Source: Clostridium sp. CAG:508 (GTDB taxonomy: Bacteria > Bacillota > Clostridia > TANB77 > CAG-508). Taken from it: a stretch of DNA of 64,000 bases. Location of the stretch: contig FR889080.1 of NCBI GenBank assembly GCA_000435755.1, forward strand, positions 14,995-78,994. The letters are read 5' to 3'. Below the pieces are notes generated by a model that was given only the letters and a program-made list of their open reading frames with translations, was not told the DNA's origin and did not search any database. Numbering within the stretch: position 1 is the stretch's first letter; every line of letters begins with the position of its first letter. The position numbers and the translations under genes were made by a program. Below, one piece after another: positions 8,620-16,255 of the stretch.

Positions 8620-10250
8620 GGCAAATCTCCTTCTATCCTAACTTTAACTACTTCGCCACTTCTTTCTCCATCTGAAGATACTACAGTACTTGGTGATAAT
8701 ATTCCTTGAGTTTTTAAGATAGCTTTAAAATATCCTAATTGCTCATATTTTTGTGATTGTGCTTGTATTATAATATGTTTTGCGCTCGGATTCTCAATAG
8801 ATGTAATTTGTACACCTTGTGGTATAGAATGCATTATTTGGCTAAGTAAGTTTGGTATATTATTTCTATTTTTATTATCTTCTGACACTTGATTGCTAAT
8901 ATTTCTTAGATTTTCTGCCAAGCGTTGATACTCACTTGTTTTACTTTGTACATCTTTTATATCTTTTTCTACTTTTGTTATTTTATAAGCTGTGTCTTGT
9001 TTTACTTCTGCTACTTCTAGATTTTTCTTATCAATTTCTTTATTCAAAAATATTGAAAATCCTGAATACATAACAGTTAATATTAAAGCTCCACCTAGCA
9101 CTCTAAGCATCCATCTTTCAGATGAACTTAATTTGCCTCTAAAATTTGTGCTAAATATGTTAGATAATACTTTATTTTGTTTTTTATCTGTTTTGTCTTC
9201 TCTACTTATATTAAGCTTTGCAAATATATCATCTATATTGTCTTTAAATGTATGTTTTTTAAAATTCATATCTTTCAAGCCATATTCTAAGCCTTGTAAA
9301 GCTAATGATATTGCAGAGTTAACTTCAATATAATCTTTTATATTGATTTTTACTGTATCTTTAATAAAGAATGGTTTTAATATCTCAACTTTTTCATTTT
9401 GTAATACTTCTTGAAAGTATAGGTCAATATTATTAACTACCGACAAGGTTCCTGTCAAATATACCCTGTCTATTTTTATTGTATCATTTTCTATTATTTC
9501 TTTTACTTTACTAGCAATAGTATATAAAGTAGGCATTATATCATCTAAATATTCGTTTTTATCTTCTTTAAGTTCTTGTCCTTCCATAGTATATATAGTG
9601 CTATTTTTACAAATTTCATATGCCTTTGAGTATGAATTTTCTTTTATTCTAATTCCCTCTAAAACCTCTGATGCACCATTTTGTATTTTTTCTACTTGAT
9701 AAATTCTTTGATCAATTACTGTTGTAATTGTTGTTTCATTTTCCATATTAATAATAAGTGCATTTTCTTTTGATTTTAAATTTGCAATATTAGATATACT
9801 AATTGATACTGGAGCTATAGTCGAAAGTTTATAATTAAGAAATGGTTGCTCTTGTTCAAGAATTGATGATTTGTTTGCTGATACATGAATTACCTTAATT
9901 TTTTCTTTATCATCTAAACTGTTTACTAATGCGTATCTTGCTTCAACACCATTTTTATTTATTCCTTTATCTGTGCAAAAAGATTCAAATTCTGTTTGAA
10001 TAGCTTTCTTCATGTCAACTTTATTTAATAGTGTAAACATATAAAAATATTGATAGCTTTCTTCTGACAGATTGATGCTTATTTGTGTTTTAAAACTATA
10101 TGTGTCGCTTATTACTTGATCTATAGCATCTCCTAATTTATCGTAAAATTTTATTCCAAAGGATTCAACTCTTAAAATGTCATGGTCTTTTGAAATTTTG
10201 GCGTATTTTATAAAGTTAGGTTCTATATAAATTCCTAAGCAACTAGTCAT
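8616..10250 (-). CDS. pilM-pilN: PilM-PilN fusion protein
   Basis: 544-aa protein joining two subunits that are normally separate. Residues 1-330 form an actin-like PilM domain beginning MTSCLGIYIEPNFIKYAKI, with VYLTGTLSVVNNI in the late nucleotide-fold region. After a charged linker, a single TM helix (about 382-402, MLRVLGGALILTVMYSGFSI) leads into a coiled coil and a PilN-type domain with the typical phrase IPQGVQITSIE. In separate systems PilM binds the short cytosolic tail of PilN; here they are covalently joined. The ORF is open upstream to 10298, but GAAGGAG sits just before the ATG at 10250. It is first in the operon and overlaps pilO by 4 bases. Confidence 0.82.
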   Translation of the reverse strand: MTSCLGIYIEPNFIKYAKISKDHDILRVESFGIKFYDKLGDAIDQVISDTYSFKTQISINLSEESYQYFYMFTLLNKVDMKKAIQTEFESFCTDKGINKNGVEARYALVNSLDDKEKIKVIHVSANKSSILEQEQPFLNYKLSTIAPVSISISNIANLKSKENALIINMENETTITTVIDQRIYQVEKIQNGASEVLEGIRIKENSYSKAYEICKNSTIYTMEGQELKEDKNEYLDDIMPTLYTIASKVKEIIENDTIKIDRVYLTGTLSVVNNIDLYFQEVLQNEKVEILKPFFIKDTVKINIKDYIEVNSAISLALQGLEYGLKDMNFKKHTFKDNIDDIFAKLNISREDKTDKKQNKVLSNIFSTNFRGKLSSSERWMLRVLGGALILTVMYSGFSIFLNKEIDKKNLEVAEVKQDTAYKITKVEKDIKDVQSKTSEYQRLAENLRNISNQVSEDNKNRNNIPNLLSQIMHSIPQGVQITSIENPSAKHIIIQAQSQKYEQLGYFKAILKTQGILSPSTVVSSDGERSGEVVKVRIEGDLP

Positions 10251-10360
10251 TGTCTTCTCCTTCGTTAAAAATAATTTTTTCATTATTATATTTTGCAAAT
10301 CAAAATAAAAAATACTTGTAATTCTTTTTAATTTGACAATTTTTTACCATTCATATTATT

Positions 10361-10388
10361 ATTTTATATGTTTTTATAGAAAAGTCAA
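10361..10388 (-). promoter_or_regulatory. promoter of the pilus operon
   Basis: Minus strand TTGACT (10383-10388), 16-base spacer, TAAAAT (10361-10366). It lies about 110 bases before the PilM-PilN start, giving a leader of about 100 nt in which I see no clear riboswitch. Confidence 0.6.
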
Positions 10389-10460
10389 TATTATTTTTTT
10401 ATATTTAATACAACTGTAATATTTTTGTAATATTTTTGTAATATTGTGTTTTTATATAAT

Positions 10461-10490
10461 AAAAAACGTTTCTTTTTTGAAACGTTTTTT
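10461..10490 (-). terminator. terminator of uppP
   Basis: AAAAAACGTTTC and GAAACGTTTTTT separated by a run of six T. It is a symmetric hairpin 18 bases after the uppP stop and would end transcripts on either strand. Confidence 0.85.
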
Positions 10491-10507
10491 AGCTTTATTG
10501 GTTCTAT

Positions 10508-11314
10508 TTATCCTCTTATTATTAGAAGCGTAATTATTATTATTCCAAATATAATACGGTAAATTGCAAAAATTTTGAAACTTCCTTTTTTTAAATAATC
10601 TAATAAAAATTTTATAACAAGAAATCCCACTATAAAGCTTGTAATAATTCCTATAAAAAAAGGTATACTAAATACAAATTCTTTTAATTTAAATACTGTT
10701 GCAGCTAGAACAATTGGTGCTGACAACATAAAAGAATATTTTGCTGCAGATTCTCTTGTTACTCCCATTGCTCTTGCAGTTGTCATTGTTACTCCAGAAC
10801 GCGAAACTCCTGGTATAAAAGCTAAAGCTTGTGATAAACCAATTAAAAATGTTTGTCTTAGTGTCATGTCTTCATATTTTGTTGTTGATTTTGATTTTTT
10901 ATCCACAAAATATAATACTATTCCCATTACAATAAGTGCTATTGCAATTATAATTGGTTTTGTTAAGGTATCTTCCAAAAATTTGTCTAAAATAAATCCA
11001 ATTATTCCTCCTGGTATAGTTGCTAGAACTATGTACCAAAACATTCTGCCTTCTACAGTTTTTTTCTTTTTAACAACTTGATCAAAACCACCCTTTATTA
11101 AATTAAGCCAATCTTTGAAAAAATAAATTGCTATAGCTAATAAAGTTCCAAAGTGAAGTGCAACATCGAAACCTTCAAATGCTTCTGTGAAACCAGGATT
11201 ATTAATCCACCCAAACATCCATGGAATAATATTCAAATGTGCAGAACTTGATATTGGCAAAAGTTCTGTCAATCCTTGAACCATTCCTAAAATTACTGAT
11301 TGATATATTTCCAT
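10508..11314 (-). CDS. uppP: undecaprenyl-diphosphatase UppP
   Basis: Polytopic membrane enzyme (268 aa) that removes a phosphate from undecaprenyl pyrophosphate so the lipid carrier can be reused for cell-wall synthesis; overexpression of homologues gives bacitracin resistance. Both family signatures are present: GMVQGLTELLPISSSAH near the N-terminus (with the catalytic Glu and Ser run) and FIPGVSRSGVTMTTA at about 165-180. Seven to eight hydrophobic segments are visible. The AAGGAG site lies 8 bases before ATG. It stands alone between its terminator and the TPR protein gene. Confidence 0.93.
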   Translation of the reverse strand: MEIYQSVILGMVQGLTELLPISSSAHLNIIPWMFGWINNPGFTEAFEGFDVALHFGTLLAIAIYFFKDWLNLIKGGFDQVVKKKKTVEGRMFWYIVLATIPGGIIGFILDKFLEDTLTKPIIIAIALIVMGIVLYFVDKKSKSTTKYEDMTLRQTFLIGLSQALAFIPGVSRSGVTMTTARAMGVTRESAAKYSFMLSAPIVLAATVFKLKEFVFSIPFFIGIITSFIVGFLVIKFLLDYLKKGSFKIFAIYRIIFGIIIITLLIIRG

Positions 11315-11357
11315 TACTTCATTCTCCTTAGTATTATTATATTATTTTTTTCTGTCA

Positions 11358-12560
11358 TTATTCTTTTTGTTTTTCTTCTTTATCAATTTGGTTTTGTTTA
11401 TTATTTTTCATAATTTGTATATCTTCTTTGCTTAAGTTTTTCACCAATATACACGTTTTCATTAAATGCCTATTTACTTTCTTTTCCTCATTTGTTAAGT
11501 GACTTGGTTTTGTTTCTTGTTCTTTTTCTTCTGGTGGGTTTATCTCTTCTTTTATAGGTGTAAACACTGGGTCCCTTTGAGCTTGTTTATATACTTTTGG
11601 GTCCAACTGTACTGCGACATTCATATAGTTTTTAGCTTTTTCTTCATCTCCTTTTAGTAAGGCAATTTGCGAAAGATAATAATATGAACCCGCTTCTAAA
11701 TCCTCTTGTTTGCTTGATTGCATAAAATAATTTTCTGCTTCATCTAAATCACCATAAATCAATGCAATTTGTCCTAAATTTAATTTAGCATTATAAGCCA
11801 AGCTATTTATCTCTGCTGCTTTTTCATAAAAATCTTTTGCTCTTTGAAAGTCATTTATCATAGTATATGCCATTCCTAGGCTATAATACAAATCATAACT
11901 TGCTGGATGGTATCTAAGTGCTGTCATATATACTGATATAGCATCCTTATACCTTTCTTCTTCTATAAATACCTCTCCAAGCAAATTACTAGCTTTTTCA
12001 TATTCTGGCTTTTGCTTTAGAATATCCTCAAGTATACTTATAGCTTCTTCATTTTGCTTGTTTTTATTTAAAACCTCACATAATTTATAAGTAGAGGTAA
12101 AGTCATTTCTTCTTAAATCTGTAACTCTCATGTACGCGCTAACAGCTGCTTCATAATTTTCTTCTTTCTCATAAAATTCCGCCAACAATTTATTTGTAAT
12201 ATAACTGTTTGGATTTTTATTCAAAAAAGTTAATATCATTGTTTTGGCTTGTTCATGTTTTCCAAATCTATCTAGAATTTTAGCAATTGTTACATTAAAT
12301 AATTCTGGAAAATCTGCTTTTTTTACTTTTTCCATCCATAATATTATAGCTGGTATAATTACCGAAAAAAAATAGGTAATTGTTTTTAAAAACCAGTTTA
12401 ACTTAATAGAAAATATCAGTCCAATAAAACTTATAACAATACCAATAAACTCTAAAGCAAGTACATATATATAACTTGTGTCATTTTTTTTAATTAATTT
12501 TAGTACAGTAATCGTAAAAAGTGCAAATGCCAATACATTAAAAATTATTTTTTCAAGCAT
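11358..12560 (-). CDS. membrane-anchored TPR protein
   Basis: 400-aa protein with three hydrophobic segments in the first 85 residues (LAFALFTITVLKLI, YVLALEFIGIVISFIG and TYFFSVIIPAIILWM) and then at least six TPR units (about 95-330), for example YDLYYSLGMAYTMINDFQRA and AYNAKLNLGQIALIYGDLDEA. The C-terminus is Lys/Glu-rich and cytosolic in appearance. TPR arrays bind other proteins; the partner is unknown. It is followed after 11 bases by no gene in the same direction except uppP further on, and preceded closely by ppa, so a ppa-TPR transcript is likely. I do not assign a specific function. Confidence 0.72.
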   Translation of the reverse strand: MLEKIIFNVLAFALFTITVLKLIKKNDTSYIYVLALEFIGIVISFIGLIFSIKLNWFLKTITYFFSVIIPAIILWMEKVKKADFPELFNVTIAKILDRFGKHEQAKTMILTFLNKNPNSYITNKLLAEFYEKEENYEAAVSAYMRVTDLRRNDFTSTYKLCEVLNKNKQNEEAISILEDILKQKPEYEKASNLLGEVFIEEERYKDAISVYMTALRYHPASYDLYYSLGMAYTMINDFQRAKDFYEKAAEINSLAYNAKLNLGQIALIYGDLDEAENYFMQSSKQEDLEAGSYYYLSQIALLKGDEEKAKNYMNVAVQLDPKVYKQAQRDPVFTPIKEEINPPEEKEQETKPSHLTNEEKKVNRHLMKTCILVKNLSKEDIQIMKNNKQNQIDKEEKQKE

Positions 12561-12571
12561 TTTTTCTTCCT

Positions 12572-13102
12572 CTATTTACTAAATTTTTTATCATAATTAT
12601 CCATACATTTTTGAATTATTTCTTCTGCTTCTTTTCTTCCTAATATTTTATCTACTGCTGTTTGTTTTCCTTCTAATTGTTTATACACTTCAAAAAAGTG
12701 TTTTATTTCTAATGACTTTTGTGCTGGTAACTCTGAAATGTCTTGATAGCAATTTAAAAATGGATCTTGCTTACATATTGCAATAATTTTTTCGTCTTGT
12801 TCATTATTATCTGTCATTATCAATACTCCAACAGGATAACATTCTACTAATGTTAATGGTACAATCTCTTCCTGACATAGAACTAATACATCTAATGGAT
12901 CATGGTCCTCAGCATATGTTCTTGGAATAAATCCATAATTTGCAGGATAGTGTGTTGATGTATATAATACTCTGTCTAATCTAAGCCTTCCCGTTTCTTT
13001 ATCTAATTCATATTTATTTCTGCCGTTTTTACTAATTTCAATAACTGATATAAAATCATCTTTTTTTATTCTTTCTTTATTAATGTCATGCCAAATATTC
13101 AT
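12572..13102 (-). CDS. ppa: inorganic pyrophosphatase (family I)
   Basis: 176-aa soluble enzyme that hydrolyses pyrophosphate and so pulls biosynthetic reactions forward. It shows the family I core: KYELDKETGRLRLDRVLYTS, YPANYGFIPRTYAEDHDPLDVLVL (containing the metal-binding D-x-DPxD-type cluster) and KHFFEVYKQLEGK near the end. The reading frame is open upstream to 13180, but an AGGAG site 10 bases before ATG at 13102 and the conserved start of the family fix the start. It follows a 71-aa gene by 4 bases, suggesting co-transcription. Confidence 0.92.
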   Translation of the reverse strand: MNIWHDINKERIKKDDFISVIEISKNGRNKYELDKETGRLRLDRVLYTSTHYPANYGFIPRTYAEDHDPLDVLVLCQEEIVPLTLVECYPVGVLIMTDNNEQDEKIIAICKQDPFLNCYQDISELPAQKSLEIKHFFEVYKQLEGKQTAVDKILGRKEAEEIIQKCMDNYDKKFSK

Positions 13103-13106
13103 ACTT

Positions 13107-13322
13107 TTATTTCTCCTTTTTTTGTTTTGTTTCTTTGTATATTTTTTTACACAATTCTGGAAATTTAATGCCTGAAGCATAACTAATTGATGGACCAGTC
13201 AAATAATTATTCTTTACAGCAATCTTATTCCATTCTTTTTCTGTAGGTATAATTCTAGTATCTGTGATGTACTTTGTCAATACTTCTATACTTTCTTTAT
13301 AATATTTTTCGTAATCTGCCAT
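13107..13322 (-). CDS. small hypothetical protein
   Basis: 71-aa basic protein, MADYEKYYKESIEVLTKYI..., with the phrase IPTEKEWNKIAVKNNYLTG that resembles small helix-turn-helix-like modules seen in Clostridia (a Trp followed by a short helix pair). No membrane segment or metal site. AGAGAGG precedes the ATG. It is directly upstream of ppa and probably shares its transcript. I do not recognise a named family. Confidence 0.55.
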   Translation of the reverse strand: MADYEKYYKESIEVLTKYITDTRIIPTEKEWNKIAVKNNYLTGPSISYASGIKFPELCKKIYKETKQKKEK

Positions 13323-13398
13323 ATTTTAACCTCTCTTTTTTCTATTTTATTTTAACATTAAATTAGTTTTAAGTCAATTTAGTTCAAAAAATGAAAAA

Positions 13399-13439
13399 GA
13401 CACCTTAAAATACTAGGTTTGTCTAATATTTTAAGTGTC
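13399..13439 (-). terminator. terminator of the gene at 13447-13755
   Basis: Stem of about 13 pairs (TTAAAATA / TATTTTAA plus GACAC / GTGTC, one bulge), followed on the minus strand by TTTTTC. It lies 8 bases after the stop codon. Confidence 0.8.
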
Positions 13440-13446
13440 CTTTATA

Positions 13447-13755
13447 TTATACTAATACAAAGTCTTCTAAGATATCTCTTAGTGATGTAGGTGTTACTTT
13501 ATTTTTTAGTAGTAATTCAAGCATATCGTCTGCATCATTTTCTTTACTGAAAATATGATTAAATTCTCTTTTTTCAACATCTAATTCTGTTTCGTTAGAA
13601 CATCTCTTTATTACTCCTATTCCATATGGTTTTCTTTCATCTTGTTTTTCGCTATTATATATTTTGTAATATTCTAACTGAATTGGGTTATATCCTATTT
13701 CTCCTATTGCGTGCTTAATTTCAGTATTTCCATATACTTTCACGTCTCTTCCCAA
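13447..13755 (-). CDS. small protein, DUF6514-like
   Basis: About 102 aa. The N-terminal half has LEYYKIYNSEK and PYGIGVIKR; the C-terminal half ends ELLLKNKVTPTSLRDILEDFV. The KVTP-x-x-L-x-D-x-x-EDF ending matches my memory of the DUF6514 family of small clostridial proteins, which has no known function. The ORF is open to an ATG at 13776, but a perfect AAGGAGG lies inside those first codons and ends 9 bases before TTG 13755, so TTG is the likelier start. It has its own promoter, an adjoining Spo0A-box palindrome and its own terminator. Confidence 0.6.
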   Translation of the reverse strand: MGRDVKVYGNTEIKHAIGEIGYNPIQLEYYKIYNSEKQDERKPYGIGVIKRCSNETELDVEKREFNHIFSKENDADDMLELLLKNKVTPTSLRDILEDFVLV

Positions 13756-13789
13756 TGTTTTTCCCCTCCTTTTCATTGGTGTAATTTCT

Positions 13790-13817
13790 ATTATATACCT
13801 TTATTTCAAAATAGCAA
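13790..13817 (-). promoter_or_regulatory. promoter of the DUF6514-like gene
   Basis: Minus strand TTGCTA (13812-13817), 16-base spacer, TATAAT (13790-13795). The predicted start of transcription is a few bases past 13784, which would leave the upstream ATG 13776 almost leaderless and supports the TTG start. Confidence 0.6.
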
Positions 13818-13833
13818 GAAAAATCGTATGCCA

Positions 13834-13858
13834 AAATTCGACATATTTTGTCGAATTT
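13834..13858. promoter_or_regulatory. palindrome made of two Spo0A boxes
   Basis: Perfect 10-bp inverted repeat AAATTCGACA / TGTCGAATTT with a five-base centre. The plus strand reads TTTTGTCGAAT, identical to the 0A-box consensus TTTTGTCRAAT; the minus strand holds the core TGTCGAAT. It lies just upstream of the -35 box at 13812, a position suited to activation. Palindrome is seen directly; Spo0A binding is inferred from the consensus. Confidence 0.6.
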
Positions 13859-13952
13859 ATATGTTACCTTTTCAAAATTTAATTTTATTATCACTAAATA
13901 TCAACTTCTACTAAATATTTTTAATATTTTTAAATTTTTTTTGCAATATATC

Positions 13953-13982
13953 TTGACAATTGTAATCATCTCGTAGTAAAAT
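13953..13982 (+). promoter_or_regulatory. tRNA-Leu promoter
   Basis: TTGACA (13953-13958), 18-base spacer, TAAAAT (13977-13982), 23 bases before the mature tRNA 5' end. Confidence 0.65.
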
Positions 13983-14005
13983 TATTATTGTCAGTTCAAA
14001 CAAAT

Positions 14006-14094
14006 GCAGATGTGGCGGAACTGGCAGACGCACAGGACTTAAAATCCTGCGAGACTTAACTCTCGTGCCGGTTCGATTCCGGCCATCTGCACCA
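14006..14094 (+). tRNA. tRNA-Leu (UAA)
   Basis: Cloverleaf read directly: acceptor GCAGATG pairs with CATCTGC, followed by discriminator A and encoded CCA (14092-14094). The anticodon stem CAGGA/TCCTG encloses loop CTTAAAA with anticodon TAA. A long variable arm (CGAGACTTAACTCTCG) marks a class II tRNA, and GGTTCGATTCC is the T arm. A terminator follows 10 bases later. The 3' end serves as one boundary of a direct repeat (see 14088-14149). Confidence 0.97.
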
Positions 14095-14149
14095 AAAACG
14101 AAAAACCATACAAGTATTGAAAAATCAATGTTTTGTATGGTTCTTTTTT
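14088..14149 (+). repeat. left copy of a 62-bp direct repeat: tRNA 3' end plus terminator
   Basis: TGCACCA, a short spacer and a terminator hairpin (arms AACCATACAA 14104-14113 and TTGTATGGTT 14133-14142, inner stem ATTGA/TCAAT, then T6) recur at 16158-16219 with a single mismatch, 2070 bp away. The hairpin ends the tRNA-Leu transcript. Such a duplication of a tRNA 3' end is the usual mark of an integration site. Confidence 0.85.
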
Positions 14150-14224
14150 ATGTCAACTACAGCCATTTCAAGATGCTTAAAGTCATTACAAAATAATTGA
14201 AAAATTTAGTTCTAAAAAAGTTTG

Positions 14225-14253
14225 TTGCATAAAAAAAGTCAATATGATATACT
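14225..14253 (+). promoter_or_regulatory. promoter of the islet genes
   Basis: TTGCAT (14225-14230), 17-base spacer ending in TGA, TATACT (14248-14253). It drives rightward transcription of 14296 onward, against the direction of the flanking chromosome genes. Confidence 0.6.
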
Positions 14254-14295
14254 GAAGAAAAATTCAAATGAGAAATAGAATGAATGTGAATATCA

Positions 14296-14829
14296 ATGAA
14301 AAAGAATCTTTTAAAATTGTTGGTTATAGCAATTTTATGTGCAATTATAACTTTGTTTTTTTGCTTTTGTTCAATAAAATATAATTCTTCATTTACTTCA
14401 TTTACAACAACTGAACAAGTTATAAATGAAGTAAATGAAGGTATTGATTCACCAGGTGCTGGTTGGTATTTATTATTCGCAGGAGGAACTGCTGTTGCAA
14501 TAGATTTTGCTATGGCTATAAGTATTATGATTTTTACTTTAATAATACCAGGATTTTTGTTGTTTATGATAGTTGTTTCACAAAGTATTGCAAGATTAAT
14601 ACAAATTGGTACTGAAAAGAAATGGAAAAACACAACAAGTAAGGTTTTTACATATATCTCAATAGTTTTGCAAGTTTTAGTATGTCTTTCATTATTATTT
14701 AATATATTAAGCAATCTTATTGTAAATAAAATGCTATTAGTTATTGCTTTAGTTTTAAATATAGTTTGTGTAGTTTTATTTATTAAGGAATTATCAAAAA
14801 TTAAGAAAAATAATACTGAAATAATATAA
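14296..14829 (+). CDS. hypothetical multi-pass membrane protein of the islet
   Basis: 177-aa hydrophobic protein with about four TM segments: residues 5-26 (a signal-anchor with FFCFC), 56-78 and 78-102 (GWYLLFAGGTAVAIDFAMAI onward) and two in the C-terminal half (about 117-155). The loop between TM1 and TM2 is Thr/Ser/Glu-rich. It ends in a basic tail. The ATG has only a weak ribosome binding site. Family not recognised. It is the first gene of the 2-kb islet behind tRNA-Leu and is followed by a DUF3592 protein. Confidence 0.5.
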   Translation: MKKNLLKLLVIAILCAIITLFFCFCSIKYNSSFTSFTTTEQVINEVNEGIDSPGAGWYLLFAGGTAVAIDFAMAISIMIFTLIIPGFLLFMIVVSQSIARLIQIGTEKKWKNTTSKVFTYISIVLQVLVCLSLLFNILSNLIVNKMLLVIALVLNIVCVVLFIKELSKIKKNNTEII

Positions 14830-14849
14830 AAAATGAGGAGTTTTAAGAA

Positions 14850-15362
14850 ATGAAAATAAATTTATTATTTTTTGCAATATTTATATCTGTAGCTTTAATA
14901 CTGCTAATTCTATCATTAATATTTAAGAGCAAAGATAAAAAAATGGTTAAGCAATGTAATCAAACAACGAAAGGAAAAGTTATAAAATATACATTATGGA
15001 ATAATAATGGAGTATATTTTCCTATAGTAGAATACATTGTTAACAATGTTAAATATAATCAAAGACTTAAATATGGCTGGATTATAAATAAATCATCATC
15101 TTTTAATAAAGTGAAATCTGAAGTAGAAAATGATGTTAAAAATGATAATTTAGTAATTAGAAGTAATACACATATTTCTACTAATGCACTAAAAGAACAT
15201 TTTCCTGTTGGAACTGAATTAGATGTTTTCTATAACCCACATAATCCAAATAAAAGCTATGTAATGAGATTTGTAAAAAGTCCAGCAGTAAAAGTTTTAT
15301 TATTTACAGGATTACTATTTATTATTTTAGCATTTATTGGACTTGCCTTTCTACCAGCATAG
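14850..15362 (+). CDS. DUF3592-like membrane protein
   Basis: 170 aa with TM helices at both ends (about 5-27 and 146-167) enclosing a soluble domain. The phrases TKGKVIKYTLWNNNGVYFPIVEY and VGTELDVFYNPHNPNKSYV fit the DUF3592 pattern (a G-x-V start, F-P-V-x-x-Y, and V-x-V-x-Y-x-P-x-x-P). Function unknown; homologues often sit in small membrane-protein neighbourhoods. GAGGAG precedes the ATG. It seems intact, unlike the two genes that follow it. Confidence 0.65.
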   Translation: MKINLLFFAIFISVALILLILSLIFKSKDKKMVKQCNQTTKGKVIKYTLWNNNGVYFPIVEYIVNNVKYNQRLKYGWIINKSSSFNKVKSEVENDVKNDNLVIRSNTHISTNALKEHFPVGTELDVFYNPHNPNKSYVMRFVKSPAVKVLLFTGLLFIILAFIGLAFLPA

Positions 15363-15411
15363 AAAAAATATTATAAAAATATTATTTAATGAAATTTAAA
15401 GGAGAAACTAA

Positions 15412-15642
15412 AAAAAGAAAAATGGATTAAAAATATTATTAATCATTATAGTTATTATTGTAATAATACTTATTGCTTTAGGAATCTTTATGTCCATAAA
15501 AGGAAATAAAAAACCAATAAGTACAGAGCAATTTATTAATATTACAACTGAATTAGGATATAATACTTCAAAAGTTACAACATCATCAACAGTTATAGAT
15601 TCTTATACTGCAAAAAAAGATGATTTCGAGATTGGAATGTAA
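15412..15642 (+). pseudogene. decayed gene for a membrane-anchored protein (5' part)
   Basis: An open frame of about 76 codons with no start codon: KKNGLKILLIIIVIIVIILI (a TM helix) followed by KPISTEQFINITTELGYNT and ending at TAA 15640. AAAGGAG lies at the right distance upstream, but the expected ATG is replaced by an in-frame TAA (15409-15411). The protein breaks off abruptly and the next frame continues with unrelated sequence, so a deletion probably joined it to the following gene remnant. Confidence 0.6.
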
Positions 15643-16088
15643 ATTTATTTTTAGAGTTATCGTGGACAGCAAGAATATTGGTAATAGCAATTGCATTAGG
15701 AGTTTTGTTTACTGGCAAAAAAGAGGATGTTCCATCTCCAGCAGAATTGAGATTCTATGATGATTATTTACTATTATTTATTGAGAGAAAATATTATAGC
15801 GAAAGAAATATTAAGCAAGAATATTTAAAAATGAAATACAGTGATATTACTAAAGTTAAATATCTTCCTAATACATCTAATAAAAGATTTCAAATATGTG
15901 GTAATGGGCATTCATTACAATATGCTGTAAAGAAAGATGGCAGTATAGCAAAACAACCATCTAAAGATAAGATATTTGAAGATGGTATGATTTATTTTTC
16001 TACTAATTTAAATCAAAATATTGATTTTATAGAAGAGATTGAAAAACATTCACCTTTAAAAGTAGAAATCGATAATACAAATTTTTAA
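15624..16088 (+). pseudogene. decayed gene for a small membrane protein (3' part)
   Basis: Open frame without a credible start; the only candidate is TTG 15678, which has no SD. It reads ELSWTARILVIAIALG, then GKKEDVPSPAELRFYDDYLLL and YSDITKVKYLPN, and ends KVEIDNTNF. The ELRFYDDYL-x-x-x-x-E phrase with a following Y-S-D-I recalls YcxB/PH-like small membrane proteins. It overlaps the end of the preceding remnant by 19 bases in another frame. I read it as the tail of a separate gene that lost its N-terminus. Confidence 0.55.
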
Positions 16089-16157
16089 TTAAATATTATA
16101 TTGATTGATTCTTATATCAATCGTCTTTGAGAGAAAGTTGTAGATTACTACGACAAT

Positions 16158-16219
16158 TGCACCAGAAACGAAAAACCATACAAGTATTGAAAAATCAATG
16201 TTTTGTATGGTTCTTTTTT
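16158..16219 (+). repeat. right copy of the 62-bp tRNA-end/terminator repeat
   Basis: Same sequence as 14088-14149 except for one base (G for A at 16165). The hairpin occupies 16174-16220. Sequence before it (16089-16157) is not a recognisable tRNA body, so the CCA end here is an isolated fragment. It terminates islet transcripts and also faces the end of alr. Confidence 0.85.
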
Positions 16220-16255
16220 TGAAAAAGTAGGCAATAGATAATTGTTCTATATTTT

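Noticed and set aside
8992..9333. Plus-strand frame inside the PilM-PilN gene
   Set aside because: Antisense shadow with Ser/Phe/Leu bias and no ribosome binding site; the same applies to the many plus-strand frames opposite rpoB, rpoC, rpsB, tsf and ftsH.
14157..14714. 185-codon minus-strand frame in the islet
   Set aside because: It overlaps the plus-strand membrane protein that has a promoter in front; hydrophobic residues on this strand are a shadow of that gene, and no SD is seen.
16089..16164. Second tRNA gene before the right-hand repeat
   Set aside because: The sequence has no acceptor, anticodon or T-arm that pairs; only the CCA-containing end is shared.
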